A DNA stretch of 30,469 nucleotides from Deltaproteobacteria bacterium. Its GTDB lineage: Bacteria; Desulfobacterota; JADFXK01. Made by a program: the position numbers and the translations under genes. Under the pieces are notes generated by a model. The model did no database searches. It worked only from the letters and a program-made list of their open reading frames with translations, and was not told where the DNA came from. The DNA lies in NCBI GenBank assembly GCA_015233285.1, contig JADFYA010000006.1, positions 1 to 30,469 on the forward strand. The letters are read 5' to 3'. Positions 16,961 to 24,296 of the stretch are shown one piece after another; position 1 is the first letter of the stretch, and the number at the start of each line of letters is the position of its first letter.

Positions 16961-17823
16961 GTGGTAGCCCTCTCCATCGCCAGCCTGATCATCCTTTTGG
17001 TGAAAACCGTGATCATCTCCTCCCGATACCAGGCGCTGGCCCGGAGGCTGTTCCGGCAGGAAGTCCCCTGACAAACAGCCTGCGCCACCCTGTCCAATAC
17101 CTCCGGAGTAACCGTCCGGCCTTCCAGAAGCGCTTCCGCAGCAAAGGCTCGCATGGGCGTTGGTCCAGCCACCCCATAGGCCAGGCGGGCCTTTCTGATC
17201 GTCTGTTTATCGGGTTCTAGGTAAAGCTGAACAGCCACGCCCAGTAAAGGCAAGTCCATGGCGGCGCGTCGAGATAACTTATAGTAGGCCCCACCACAAG
17301 GGGGAGTATATTTGGTCAAGAAAAATTCTGTCAAAATTTCATTTGGTTGCATTATTGTTTGGCCTGGCCCGACAAAGAATTCGGTCAAGGGGATATCCCG
17401 GCTTCCCTGTGCTCCTCGAACTCGGGCGACTGCCTCCAAGGCCAGCAAAGGCGAAGCCGTGTCCGCGGACGGAGCGGCATTGACAATGTTGCCGCCAATA
17501 GTTGCGGTGTTTCTGATTTGAACGGAGCCGATATTCTTTACGGCATCGTGCAGAATGGGATACCTGGATTGGACGAGTGACGACGTTTCCAATTGCCGAT
17601 GGGTGGTCATCGCGCCAATGGTCAACATACCATTTTCTTTGACATACGACATGTCCGGAATGTTCTTTAAAGAAATCAAAGCCGCGGGATCAATTTGCCC
17701 GAGTTTCCGCTTGACCAGCACATCCGTCCCCCCGGCTATCAGCACGGCCCTATCACCGGCTCCGGCCAGGAGGTCCAGCGCTTCCTCAACTGAGGTGGGC
17801 TTAAAGTAGTCGTATCGTTTCAT
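16957..17823 (-). CDS. FAD-binding subunit of the molybdenum hydroxylase (CoxM-type)
   Basis: A 288-residue subunit, first gene of the hydroxylase operon. The start is placed at ATG 17823 (MKRYDYFKPTSVEEALDLL), which is where family members begin; the frame open to 18108 carries no homologous residues. FAD-binding signatures are AGGTDVLVKRK at 30-40 and TIGGNIVNAAPSADTASPLLAL at 108-129. The C-terminal CO_deh_flav_C domain is present (YKLSRRAAMDLPLLGVAV). There is no insertion for an extra 4Fe-4S cluster like that of 4-hydroxybenzoyl-CoA reductase, so reversed electron flow of that type is not indicated. Confidence 0.93.
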   Translation of the reverse strand: MKRYDYFKPTSVEEALDLLAGAGDRAVLIAGGTDVLVKRKLGQIDPAALISLKNIPDMSYVKENGMLTIGAMTTHRQLETSSLVQSRYPILHDAVKNIGSVQIRNTATIGGNIVNAAPSADTASPLLALEAVARVRGAQGSRDIPLTEFFVGPGQTIMQPNEILTEFFLTKYTPPCGGAYYKLSRRAAMDLPLLGVAVQLYLEPDKQTIRKARLAYGVAGPTPMRAFAAEALLEGRTVTPEVLDRVAQAVCQGTSCRNSLRASAWYREEMITVFTKRMIRLAMERATT

Positions 17824-17917
17824 GGTCCGGTATCCCTTTTTTGCGTTGCCGGTTACACGTTGCTTGGTGCTGGTTGTTTTCAACGAATGACCAGTAAAAG
17901 TAACCAGCAACCATGGA
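17824..17917 (-). repeat. CAACCAGCAC/CGGCAAC-rich leader of the hydroxylase operon
   Basis: Read on the minus strand, this 94-nt spacer has CAACCAGCAC, CAAGCAAC and CCGGCAAC shortly before the FAD-subunit start, plus GGTTGCTGGTTAC near its upstream end. The wording resembles the AGCAAC repeats before cusA (5468-5526). It may be a dispersed intergenic low-complexity element. Confidence 0.4.
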
Positions 17918-18988
17918 CTATCCGTTAAAGGCATCCTTTGGCGGGTTAGATTTAAATATATCACCATGATATGATCTGGCCTGGATACTGTCGTCGATTG
18001 TTTCCAACAGATATAGCCGCAAAGCGTCATGAGAGCCGGCGCCCATAGCCCTATAGGCGGCTTTGAAACACTCCCAACTGTGGGTGGTTGAAAAGAGTTG
18101 AACATCAAAAGCCGTCAAAGCTGCAGCCACCTCATCCCAAAAAGGTTGTAAGATGACCGGATGGAGACCGTTCTCGATTTCATTCACCAGTACCGCTTCA
18201 CCCTCGGCATTGGATATAGTCAAAAGCAAGTTCAGCATCCGGCCCAGGCCGTCGCCCATCATGGTCAAAGGAATCATCCGGCCCATGCCGATGTCGCCGT
18301 GGATAATGGATATCCCGGCCGAGGTGATGACCGATAAGCGGTCAAGCCGGGGTTCAACGGTGCGCAACGCCTTGAGGATGAACTCATGTTTCCCTTGCAT
18401 CTCTAATTTACTATATATTTCAGCATCTTTGGTGGGACGGGGTAGGTTTCTGGCGGGAATGTAAATAAAGTCGGATTTTTCAGGCAGTTTAGATGATTTA
18501 AACCTGACGCCGTCAATGCTGATTAGGGCCCGGGAAATATAGCTTTCACCGCCGGTTCCAATATATTCAAATTCCAGATTATCCCCTCTGTATTTAGGGG
18601 TTAGCACCCCGACTTCCGTTTCCCCACGGCTATCCCGCAGATCACCTGGGACGTAATCTTCCTTCCTTTCCATCAATCGAATAATCAGCTTACTAAGCCG
18701 TTGTTCCTGGTCCAGGCTATACAACTCGATCTCTTGGGAAGGATCGTTTTGATAGAACAAAGATGTCCAAAGAAACCTCTCTGCCTCACCAAAGTGGCCG
18801 AACCCGCGAAAGTCGTTAATTTTAAGCACCAACCAGGGGTGATTTGGCCGCTGGAGCAGATATAGTCCCTCCAAAATGGCCGTTTTCCCGGTATTGTTGC
18901 GGCCGGCAATAAGATTGACTCTCCCCAAACTTGCCAGGGACAGATTCCGGAGACATTGAAAATTTTTGAAATGAACTGATGCAAACAC
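17918..18988 (-). CDS. AAA/ABC-type (OLD-like) ATPase without nuclease domain
   Basis: A 356-residue RecF/OLD-like ATPase starting with GTG at 18988, where the family core begins (FASVHFKNFQCL). Walker A is GRNNTGKT (29-36), a degenerate signature is MGDGLGRML (244-252), and Walker B reads VLVNEIENGLHP, with Asn269 in place of the usual Asp before the catalytic Glu270. An H-loop STTHS lies at 300-304. There is no TOPRIM domain. On the same strand, 133 nt upstream, are two Uma2-type nuclease genes, so an ATPase-nuclease partnership of the kind used in phage defence is conceivable. No specific system name fits. Confidence 0.75.
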   Translation of the reverse strand: MFASVHFKNFQCLRNLSLASLGRVNLIAGRNNTGKTAILEGLYLLQRPNHPWLVLKINDFRGFGHFGEAERFLWTSLFYQNDPSQEIELYSLDQEQRLSKLIIRLMERKEDYVPGDLRDSRGETEVGVLTPKYRGDNLEFEYIGTGGESYISRALISIDGVRFKSSKLPEKSDFIYIPARNLPRPTKDAEIYSKLEMQGKHEFILKALRTVEPRLDRLSVITSAGISIIHGDIGMGRMIPLTMMGDGLGRMLNLLLTISNAEGEAVLVNEIENGLHPVILQPFWDEVAAALTAFDVQLFSTTHSWECFKAAYRAMGAGSHDALRLYLLETIDDSIQARSYHGDIFKSNPPKDAFNG

Positions 18989-19121
18989 GCCGCCACCCAG
19001 GATATTTGATGTTATTTAGACGGAAAAATCGATTAAAAGTAGTCACTCGTCATTCAAGGCAATGGCCACGGCGCCCTGAAGGAAGGCTTCGTAAGTCACT
19101 CAAGATGTGAAGGAGCCATAA

Positions 19122-19769
19122 TCAGATTTTGAAGAAGCCCCAAGCCTGAAGGGCCGGTATAAGTAGTGGGCCGGACTCCAGCCATAACCAATCCAGATCC
19201 AGCCATAGTCCTGGTAGTGCCCGGCTATGAAAAATATGGTCTTCGCTAATTCGCATTGGGTAATAGGAACCATCATCACCCAAATGGTAAAATTCAGCCT
19301 GATGATGAAGCGGATCAATTAACCAGTACTCCCGCACGCCGCCTTGTTCGTACTCGCGATATTTCTCGGTCCGATCACGAGTCAGACTATCAACACTGAC
19401 GATTTCCACAGCCAGATCGGCCGGGCCATCAAGGTAGGTATTTTTGATTCGATCAAGATGATCTCTATCTATGAATAAAATATCCGGTTCACGTCCCGGT
19501 AATTCGGGCCCGGTTTTCATCTGAAATGGTGCCACAAAAACTGTGCCCAACCGATGCCATTGAACAAAGAACGTCAACAGACTACTCAAAGAAACGACCA
19601 ACTCTTGATGTTGCCTTGATGCCGGCCCCATGAAAATAACCTCACCATTGACCCATTCCGCAAATGTTCCATCGTCCGCCCAATCCAGGAATTTTTCGTA
19701 GGACATCCGAGGCGGTGAAGGCGCTTTTGTGGAAATCTCCAGGTAATCGGTTCTGGCTGCCAGTGACAT
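19122..19769 (-). CDS. Uma2-family PD-(D/E)XK putative endonuclease (copy B)
   Basis: A 215-residue protein starting at ATG 19769, with GGGAGA 5-6 nt ahead. The DUF820/Uma2 fold is recognised by FAEWVNGEVIFMGPAS, the EPDILFID strand, DLAVEIVSVDS and KYREYEQGGVREYWLIDP, giving the Asp, Glu and Lys of a restriction-like active site. It is a tandem paralogue of the gene just upstream (57 nt apart). Family members are numerous in cyanobacteria and other bacteria with multicellular or stress-prone lifestyles, and their biological role is unsettled. Confidence 0.85.
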   Translation of the reverse strand: MSLAARTDYLEISTKAPSPPRMSYEKFLDWADDGTFAEWVNGEVIFMGPASRQHQELVVSLSSLLTFFVQWHRLGTVFVAPFQMKTGPELPGREPDILFIDRDHLDRIKNTYLDGPADLAVEIVSVDSLTRDRTEKYREYEQGGVREYWLIDPLHHQAEFYHLGDDGSYYPMRISEDHIFHSRALPGLWLDLDWLWLESGPLLIPALQAWGFFKI

Positions 19770-19826
19770 GAATTTTCTCCCGGTTAAGGGTTGGGTCAAT
19801 GATGGCCACCTTCGAGGAGCCCGACA

Positions 19827-20468
19827 TCAAATCACTCCCCACTCCTCCAATATCTCCAGCTCTGACGGAAGTGGGTCTTGCCACAGCCATTCCACATCTA
19901 TCCATAACCCGTTCAGCACCAGGCTCCGATATACTCGACCCTGTTCCAACGGCCCCCGATGGTACAACCCATCCTCCCCCAATTGATGGAACTCGGCCTG
20001 CTGGATTTCCGGGTCGATCAGCCAGTATTCTAATACCCCACCTTGTTGGTATTCATACAGCTTTTGCTTTCTATCCCGATTCTTACTGTCTTCACTTATG
20101 ATTTCCACGACTAAGTCGGCCGGACCGTCCAGATAATTTCTCTTGAGTCGGTCAAGGTGATTTCGAGCGATGAAAATTATATCCGGCTCCCGCCCTGGTA
20201 ACCCTGGACCGGTCTTCATCTGAAACGGAGCTGAGCAGACTTTTCCCAATCCCTTCCGATTAACGTAAAGTCTGAGCAGCACAGTCAAGAAAGCTGCCAA
20301 ATCCTGATGTTGAAAAGATGCCGGCCCCATGAAAATCACCTCCCCATCAACCCATTCTGCAAATGTATCGTCCGTCCAGGCAAGGAATTCCTCGTAGGTC
20401 ATCTTGGGAATAATCGGGGGGGGCACTGTCGAATAGAGCTGTTGATCAAATCTTTCCGTAAGAGACAT
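19827..20468 (-). CDS. Uma2-family PD-(D/E)XK putative endonuclease (copy A)
   Basis: A 213-residue paralogue of the next gene, with GGAGGTG about 7 nt before ATG 20468. The same motif order is seen: FAEWVDGEVIFMGPAS, PFQMKTGPGLPGREPDIIFIA, DLVVEIISEDS, and KLYEYQQGGVLEYWLIDP. All three restriction-fold catalytic residues are retained, so both copies should be active if the family is. Long identical blocks between the copies (for example FQMKTGP.LPGREPDI) show a local tandem duplication. Confidence 0.85.
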   Translation of the reverse strand: MSLTERFDQQLYSTVPPPIIPKMTYEEFLAWTDDTFAEWVDGEVIFMGPASFQHQDLAAFLTVLLRLYVNRKGLGKVCSAPFQMKTGPGLPGREPDIIFIARNHLDRLKRNYLDGPADLVVEIISEDSKNRDRKQKLYEYQQGGVLEYWLIDPEIQQAEFHQLGEDGLYHRGPLEQGRVYRSLVLNGLWIDVEWLWQDPLPSELEILEEWGVI

Positions 20469-20562
20469 GGGCCGTCACCTCCAAAAAAGACTATCGAGTG
20501 TTAAAAGATTACAGTCCAACTGCACCGTCGTCCCCAGGATGCACGCTCATAGGTCCGGGCTG

Positions 20563-20587
20563 GACCCAACCGTCATCCGGTCGGGTC
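20563..20587 (-). terminator. Hairpin at the end of dctM
   Basis: On the minus strand, GACCCGACCG and CGGTTGGGTC form a 10-bp stem with one G-U pair around a 5-nt loop, beginning at the dctM stop codon. It lacks a clear U-run, so it may be a weak or factor-assisted terminator or an mRNA 3' end stabiliser. Confidence 0.5.
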
Positions 20588-21890
20588 ATTTAATGAAAGA
20601 AGGGAGGAAAAGCACCACTTGTGGAAAGACGGTAATTACGATCAGGCATAAGATGAAGGGAACGAAGAACAGCTTCATTCCGTGGAAGACTTCCAATGGA
20701 GAAGCCGTGCGGGATACGGCGGCCACCACAAACATGTTGGACCCGGGGAGTGGCACAAAGGCGCCTATTTTGGAGACCATAACCATGACTAGGGAAAACC
20801 AGATCGGGTCATAGCCCAGACGGGTGATGATTGGTAGAAAAAACGGAAAAGTGATCAATAAGAAAGCCATCTCATCCATGACCAATCCGCCTACCAGAAA
20901 GACTATTCCGATGTCGGCCAGGATGAGCCAAGAAGGGACGCGCAATTCCGTCGCCAACCGGACTAGGGCCTGGGGTAGCCCCGTCATACCCAGAAATCGG
21001 CTAAAAATCGTGACACCAACCAGGAGCAGAATGATCATGCTGGAAATCCTGACCGTGTCCATCAGGGAGCAGGCAAACTGTTTCCAGGATAAAGTCCGGA
21101 ATAGCACATTGAGCAAGATGACCAGCACCGCCGCTCCTGCTCCGGTTTCCGTAATGGTCAACCGCCCGAACCACAGGCCCATTATGAGGACGATTAGGAT
21201 GATTTCCAGTTCAATCCAGTTGGCCATGGTTAAAATTCTATCAATGCGATCGACCTTGGGCTTAACCTGGCTCCAGCCTAACTGATCTTGACAGCCTATC
21301 GGAATAATCAGCACAAACATGGCCAGCAGGATCAGGCCCGGAACCAGGCCGCCCATAAACAGCCGGCCGATGGACTGATCGGACTGGAGACCTATGACAA
21401 GTAGGATAAGACTGGGCGGGAGGATTGCCCCCAAAATTGTCCCGCCCGCCACCGAGCTGGTACTAAGAAAGATAGGGTACTTGAGTTGTTTCATTTCCGG
21501 CAAAGCCGCCGCACCCATAGCTGCCGCCGCGGCGGGACCGGTGCTGCAGATGGACGAATATCCGGCGGAGGACAGCACGGCTGCCATGGCCGCACCACCC
21601 CTGATGTGCCCCAACCACTTCTGAGCCGAGTCAAAAAAACGCTTGTTCAGACCGGAATAAAAGCAAACAGACCCGAGTAAAACAAAAACGGGGATAGCTG
21701 TCATCCGGTTGAGTGAAGATGTGTCGAGGATGCTTATGGTTACCACGTCCATAGCCTTAGCCGGCCCAGACAAACACCAGATGCCGCCTAACCCCACAAC
21801 ACCCAGGGCCATACTGATCGGCATCCGGAAAAGGAAGACAGCCAATCCCAGGATGGTTAGTCCCCAGACACCCGTTTCAACCGAGTTCAT
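20586..21890 (-). CDS. dctM: TRAP transporter large permease (DctM family)
   Basis: A 434-residue, roughly 12-helix membrane protein. ATG 21890 (MNSVETGVWGLTILGLAVFLFRMPISMALG) is preferred to GTG 21899 because GGAG lies 8 nt upstream. Typical features are PISMALGVVGL at the N-terminus, the SSAGYSSICSTGPAAAAAMGAAALPEMKQ substrate/Na+ region, and ILGAILPPSLILLVIG. It overlaps dctQ by 14 nt. TRAP transporters move organic acids and similar solutes with a Na+ gradient and normally need a DctP binding protein. None is encoded in this window. Confidence 0.92.
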   Translation of the reverse strand: MNSVETGVWGLTILGLAVFLFRMPISMALGVVGLGGIWCLSGPAKAMDVVTISILDTSSLNRMTAIPVFVLLGSVCFYSGLNKRFFDSAQKWLGHIRGGAAMAAVLSSAGYSSICSTGPAAAAAMGAAALPEMKQLKYPIFLSTSSVAGGTILGAILPPSLILLVIGLQSDQSIGRLFMGGLVPGLILLAMFVLIIPIGCQDQLGWSQVKPKVDRIDRILTMANWIELEIILIVLIMGLWFGRLTITETGAGAAVLVILLNVLFRTLSWKQFACSLMDTVRISSMIILLLVGVTIFSRFLGMTGLPQALVRLATELRVPSWLILADIGIVFLVGGLVMDEMAFLLITFPFFLPIITRLGYDPIWFSLVMVMVSKIGAFVPLPGSNMFVVAAVSRTASPLEVFHGMKLFFVPFILCLIVITVFPQVVLFLPSFIK

Positions 21891-22383
21891 CGGCCTCACT
21901 CCTCTCGGGAATTAGAGTCTTCCAGAGCTCAATCAGGAAGATCAAAGCCAACCCGGCGTAGCCCAATCCCATCAAGAAGATGAACGGGTATAAGACCAGG
22001 CTCCTGCTTTCGGCCGGGCTGCCGTTAATCATCAAAGAATATGCCCGGAAGGTGATTTCTTCGGCGATGAACCCGAAGAAAAACATGAACACCAGACAGG
22101 ATAAGGCATCCACCGTCCGCTGAACGATTCGGGGCAATCGACCGGTGACCACATTGGTCCTGAGATGTCCCTTGATCAACTGGGTGTATCCCAGGGCCAG
22201 GGCGGCGGCGGCGGCCAACAGCCAGCCCTTTAGTTGAGACGTGCCTGGAATGGATATGCCAATGCCGAAGGTATCCAGTAGTGTCTCAATGCAGATCAAC
22301 CCGACCATTAAGGCCAATAGAAATCCGGCCAGACGAATCAGCCAGATACTTAGCGACTCAATTAACTTAGTCAGATATCTCAT
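21877..22383 (-). CDS. dctQ: TRAP transporter small permease (DctQ family)
   Basis: A 168-residue membrane protein with four predicted helices (LIRLAGFLLALMVGLICIETLL; LLAAAAALALGYTQLI; ALSCLVFMFFFGFIAEEI; LVLYPFIFLMGLGYAGLALIFLIELW). It partners DctM, whose start lies inside its 3' end. It is 104 nt downstream of the ArsS gene on the same strand, so it may be cotranscribed with the arsenosugar-type genes. Confidence 0.88.
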   Translation of the reverse strand: MRYLTKLIESLSIWLIRLAGFLLALMVGLICIETLLDTFGIGISIPGTSQLKGWLLAAAAALALGYTQLIKGHLRTNVVTGRLPRIVQRTVDALSCLVFMFFFGFIAEEITFRAYSLMINGSPAESRSLVLYPFIFLMGLGYAGLALIFLIELWKTLIPERSEADELG

Positions 22384-22477
22384 ATTACCCCAAACGTCAT
22401 TCTGACGAAAATGAGAACGACTAGGCCATAGTTAGACCCCGGCCCGGCTTCGGTTCGCTTTTACTCTTTTGGCTCTG

Positions 22478-22495
22478 CTACCTGAACTCAGGCAG
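22478..22495 (-). promoter_or_regulatory. Candidate bacterial SECIS hairpin for the arsS UGA
   Basis: Transcript positions 14-31 after the UGA form a 7-bp stem, CUGCCUG with CAGGUAG (one G-U pair), closing the loop AGUU. The loop begins 21 nt after the UGA and has G at its second position. Bacterial SECIS elements place a small apical loop, with G among its first two bases, about 16-37 nt after the UGA. The true stop codon lies within this hairpin. Confidence 0.7.
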
Positions 22496-23468
22496 TAATG
22501 GCTCCGCCTCAGGTAAATCCTGATCCAGCGGCGCAGGTGTAGCAATGATCTCGAACGGCAATAAGGGAGCCGGGTTCCGGTGGGCCGTCCATTTGACTCA
22601 CGTGGGTCTTACCCCTGACCAGCGGTAGATCCAGGGCCAGGTTGAAATCACAGTCATACAGATATCCGTCCCAGGAAACGGAGACCAGCGTCCGGCACAT
22701 CAGGCCGGCGACGGCACAGGCATTGAAATTAGCGGCAATCATTTCCATATACCTGTCGTAATTGCCGGACCCGATCAGCCACTCTCGAAACCTGCCCAAG
22801 GGGACGTTGGCAAAAGTGAACAGGTTATTGAAGGTGATTCCCCATTTCTGATGCAATACTTGCCGAAATCTTTTTTCGGTCTGGGCCTGGGAGGCCGGCA
22901 AAAAGGCCCCCGCCGGATTGGCGACCAGGTTCAGCGTCAAACCTGAATCCATCCGGCCATAGCCCAGCCCGTTAAGCCGGTTGATCGCCTCGACGCTCTG
23001 CCGGAAAATTCCGGGGCCGCGTTGTGATTCGGCCTGCGACTCATTTAAAGAAGGGAAAGAGGCCGTGATCACCACCCGATAACGCGTCAGGGTATTGTAT
23101 AGAAATTCCCGGCTGCCGTCGTTTAGGGCAGATAGATTGCTCCTTAAGATGACCTGGGAGGCCAAGGGCGCCAGTCTGGAGATGATGTTTGCCAAATCAG
23201 GATGCATTTCAGGCGCCCCGCCCGTGATATCGATGGTCTTAAAATGACTGCGCCCGGCATAGGCGACAACCTGATCGATAGTCGCGGCATCCATCAACTC
23301 CAGTCGGTGGGGACCGGCATCCAGATGGCAGTGTCGGCAAGCCTGATTGCAACGAAGACCGAGATTGACTTGCAAGGTCGTCGTCTGTTGCCGATCCAAT
23401 CTGAGCCCATGTTCTGCTATAGCCAGATGGAATGGTTTAATTTGTCGGTCGGCCTGTAATGCATCCAT
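22488..23468 (-). CDS. arsS: ArsS-type radical SAM selenoprotein (arsenosugar biosynthesis), UGA read as Sec320
   Basis: A radical SAM protein of the TIGR04167 ArsS family. The 4Fe-4S/SAM motif C40-x3-C44-x2-C47 sits in LGLRCNQACRHCHLDAGP, followed by the GGAPE motif. The C-terminal part has MCRTLVSVSWDGYLYDCDFN and ends HCYTCAAGSGFT before a TGA at 22509-22511. In relatives this tail is C-x2-C-x7-C followed by G-G; here the TGA occupies exactly the last Cys position and the next codons read GGAITA then TGA. So the TGA should encode selenocysteine and the protein has 326 residues. A SECIS-like hairpin follows. ArsS acts on dimethylarsenical and SAM to make a deoxyadenosyl-arsenical. The start at 23468 lacks a strong ribosome site. 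No arsM is in the window. Confidence 0.85.
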
Positions 23469-23522
23469 ATGGTATCCAAGATGGGAGGGCGAAAGACAGA
23501 GCGGCTCCCTACCACCTTTGGT

Positions 23523-23855
23523 TTAGAGAGATAATTTTTCGGCGACATTCCGCATTTGAATGCCGTGAATCAAGGATGCGCCGCCCCTGATGGCCGTGGC
23601 TACATGAACGGCCTCGGTCATCTCCGCCAGGTTGGAACCTTTGCCCAGACACGCCTGGGTGTAGGCATCGATGCAATAGGGGCACTGGATAGTATGGGCC
23701 ACAGCCAGGGCAATGAGAGATTTCTCCCTTTCAGTGAGTTCCCCTTCGGCAAATACGGCCTGGTAGTATTCAAAGAATTTCTTGGCCAGGTCTGGAGCCT
23801 CCTTGCCGATCTCTTCAAACTTGGCCAGATCTTGATGTTTGTAATATGAGTCCAT
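23523..23855 (-). CDS. AhpD/CMD-family peroxidase-like protein associated with ArsS
   Basis: A 110-residue carboxymuconolactone decarboxylase/AhpD-fold protein with a very good ribosome site (GAGGAGG) before ATG 23855. The redox motif is CPYCIDAYTQ (ECPYC-like C-x2-C), followed by EAVHVATAIRGGASLIHG. It immediately precedes arsS (54 nt). Small proteins of exactly this type, named arsenosugar biosynthesis-associated peroxidase-like, are regular neighbours of ArsS selenoproteins, so context and sequence support each other. The motif uses Cys, not Sec, in this copy. It probably handles a thiol or selenol redox step, by inference. Confidence 0.85.
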   Translation of the reverse strand: MDSYYKHQDLAKFEEIGKEAPDLAKKFFEYYQAVFAEGELTEREKSLIALAVAHTIQCPYCIDAYTQACLGKGSNLAEMTEAVHVATAIRGGASLIHGIQMRNVAEKLSL

Positions 23856-23958
23856 TATAACTCCTCCTCGGGGTTATGGCAATTTGTTCTGTGGGAATAC
23901 CCGGAAAAAAATAAAATACGGATGAGATGCCCGTCGAAATTGACGGCCTACGGTCAGA

Positions 23959-23988
23959 TTGACATTTGCCATGTTACTATGATATAGT
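23959..23988 (+). promoter_or_regulatory. Sigma-70-type promoter for the aldolase-HdrB-CDF genes
   Basis: TTGACA at 23959-23964 and TATAGT at 23983-23988 are separated by 18 nt; the -35 is perfect and the -10 has 5 of 6 matches. Confidence 0.6.
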
Positions 23989-24051
23989 GCCTCCTAAAAA
24001 TGCGGTCAAGTTAAAAAGTCTTCATGTTGGGCATTTTGCTCTTCGTTTTAC

Positions 24052-24079
24052 CGGAAACCGGTCCTGCCCGGTGCAGGCT
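24052..24079 (+). promoter_or_regulatory. Tandem hairpins in the aldolase leader
   Basis: ACCGG-AAA-CCGGT (24052-24064) is followed directly by CCTGC-CCGGT-GCAGG (24065-24079). The loop of the second (CCGGT) is complementary to the left arm of the first (ACCGG), so alternative pairings exist. No known riboswitch class was recognised. Confidence 0.35.
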
Positions 24080-24296
24080 GTCGGAATTGGACGCACCCGG
24101 CATATATTCTCGGTACATACCAGGGCGGAAGGGTAATACATAATGCCTTCGTCTCCGGTTACCGTTTGTATCGGGAGACTGGTTTCACCAACACGGCACG
24201 ACCGATTTTGTTTCTGGACGGCAATTATACCGGAACCTGATTAATACTTTCACCTAACACGGCCTTTCAGCCGAATGTAGAGAAAGGAATATGCCC

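Larger units (their letters stand above)
23856..24296. other. Divergent intergenic region with promoter and structured leader
   Basis: About 440 bp separate the ArsS operon (-) from the aldolase operon (+). No open frame looks real. It contains a sigma-70-like promoter (23959-23988), tandem small hairpins at 24052-24079 and other inverted repeats, giving the aldolase mRNA an untranslated leader of about 300 nt. Confidence 0.55.

Noticed and set aside
16961..17074. N-terminal extension of the 2Fe-2S subunit
   Set aside because: It is the shifted frame of the FAD subunit's end; the ATGA overlap at 16957-16960 gives the normal start.
17824..18108. N-terminal extension of the FAD subunit to 18108
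   Set aside because: The added residues have no family resemblance, overlap the 3' end of the ATPase gene, and the conserved protein starts at MKRYDYFKP (17823).
22391..22508. Simple stop codon for ArsS at 22509 with the rest as spacer
   Set aside because: The spacing of the final Cys/Sec motif, the GG that follows and the hairpin fit selenocysteine better than chance termination.
24181..24240. Possible second sigma-54 promoter (GGCACGACCG...) before the aldolase
   Set aside because: The -12 element lacks the GC dinucleotide at the required 10-nt distance from GG.
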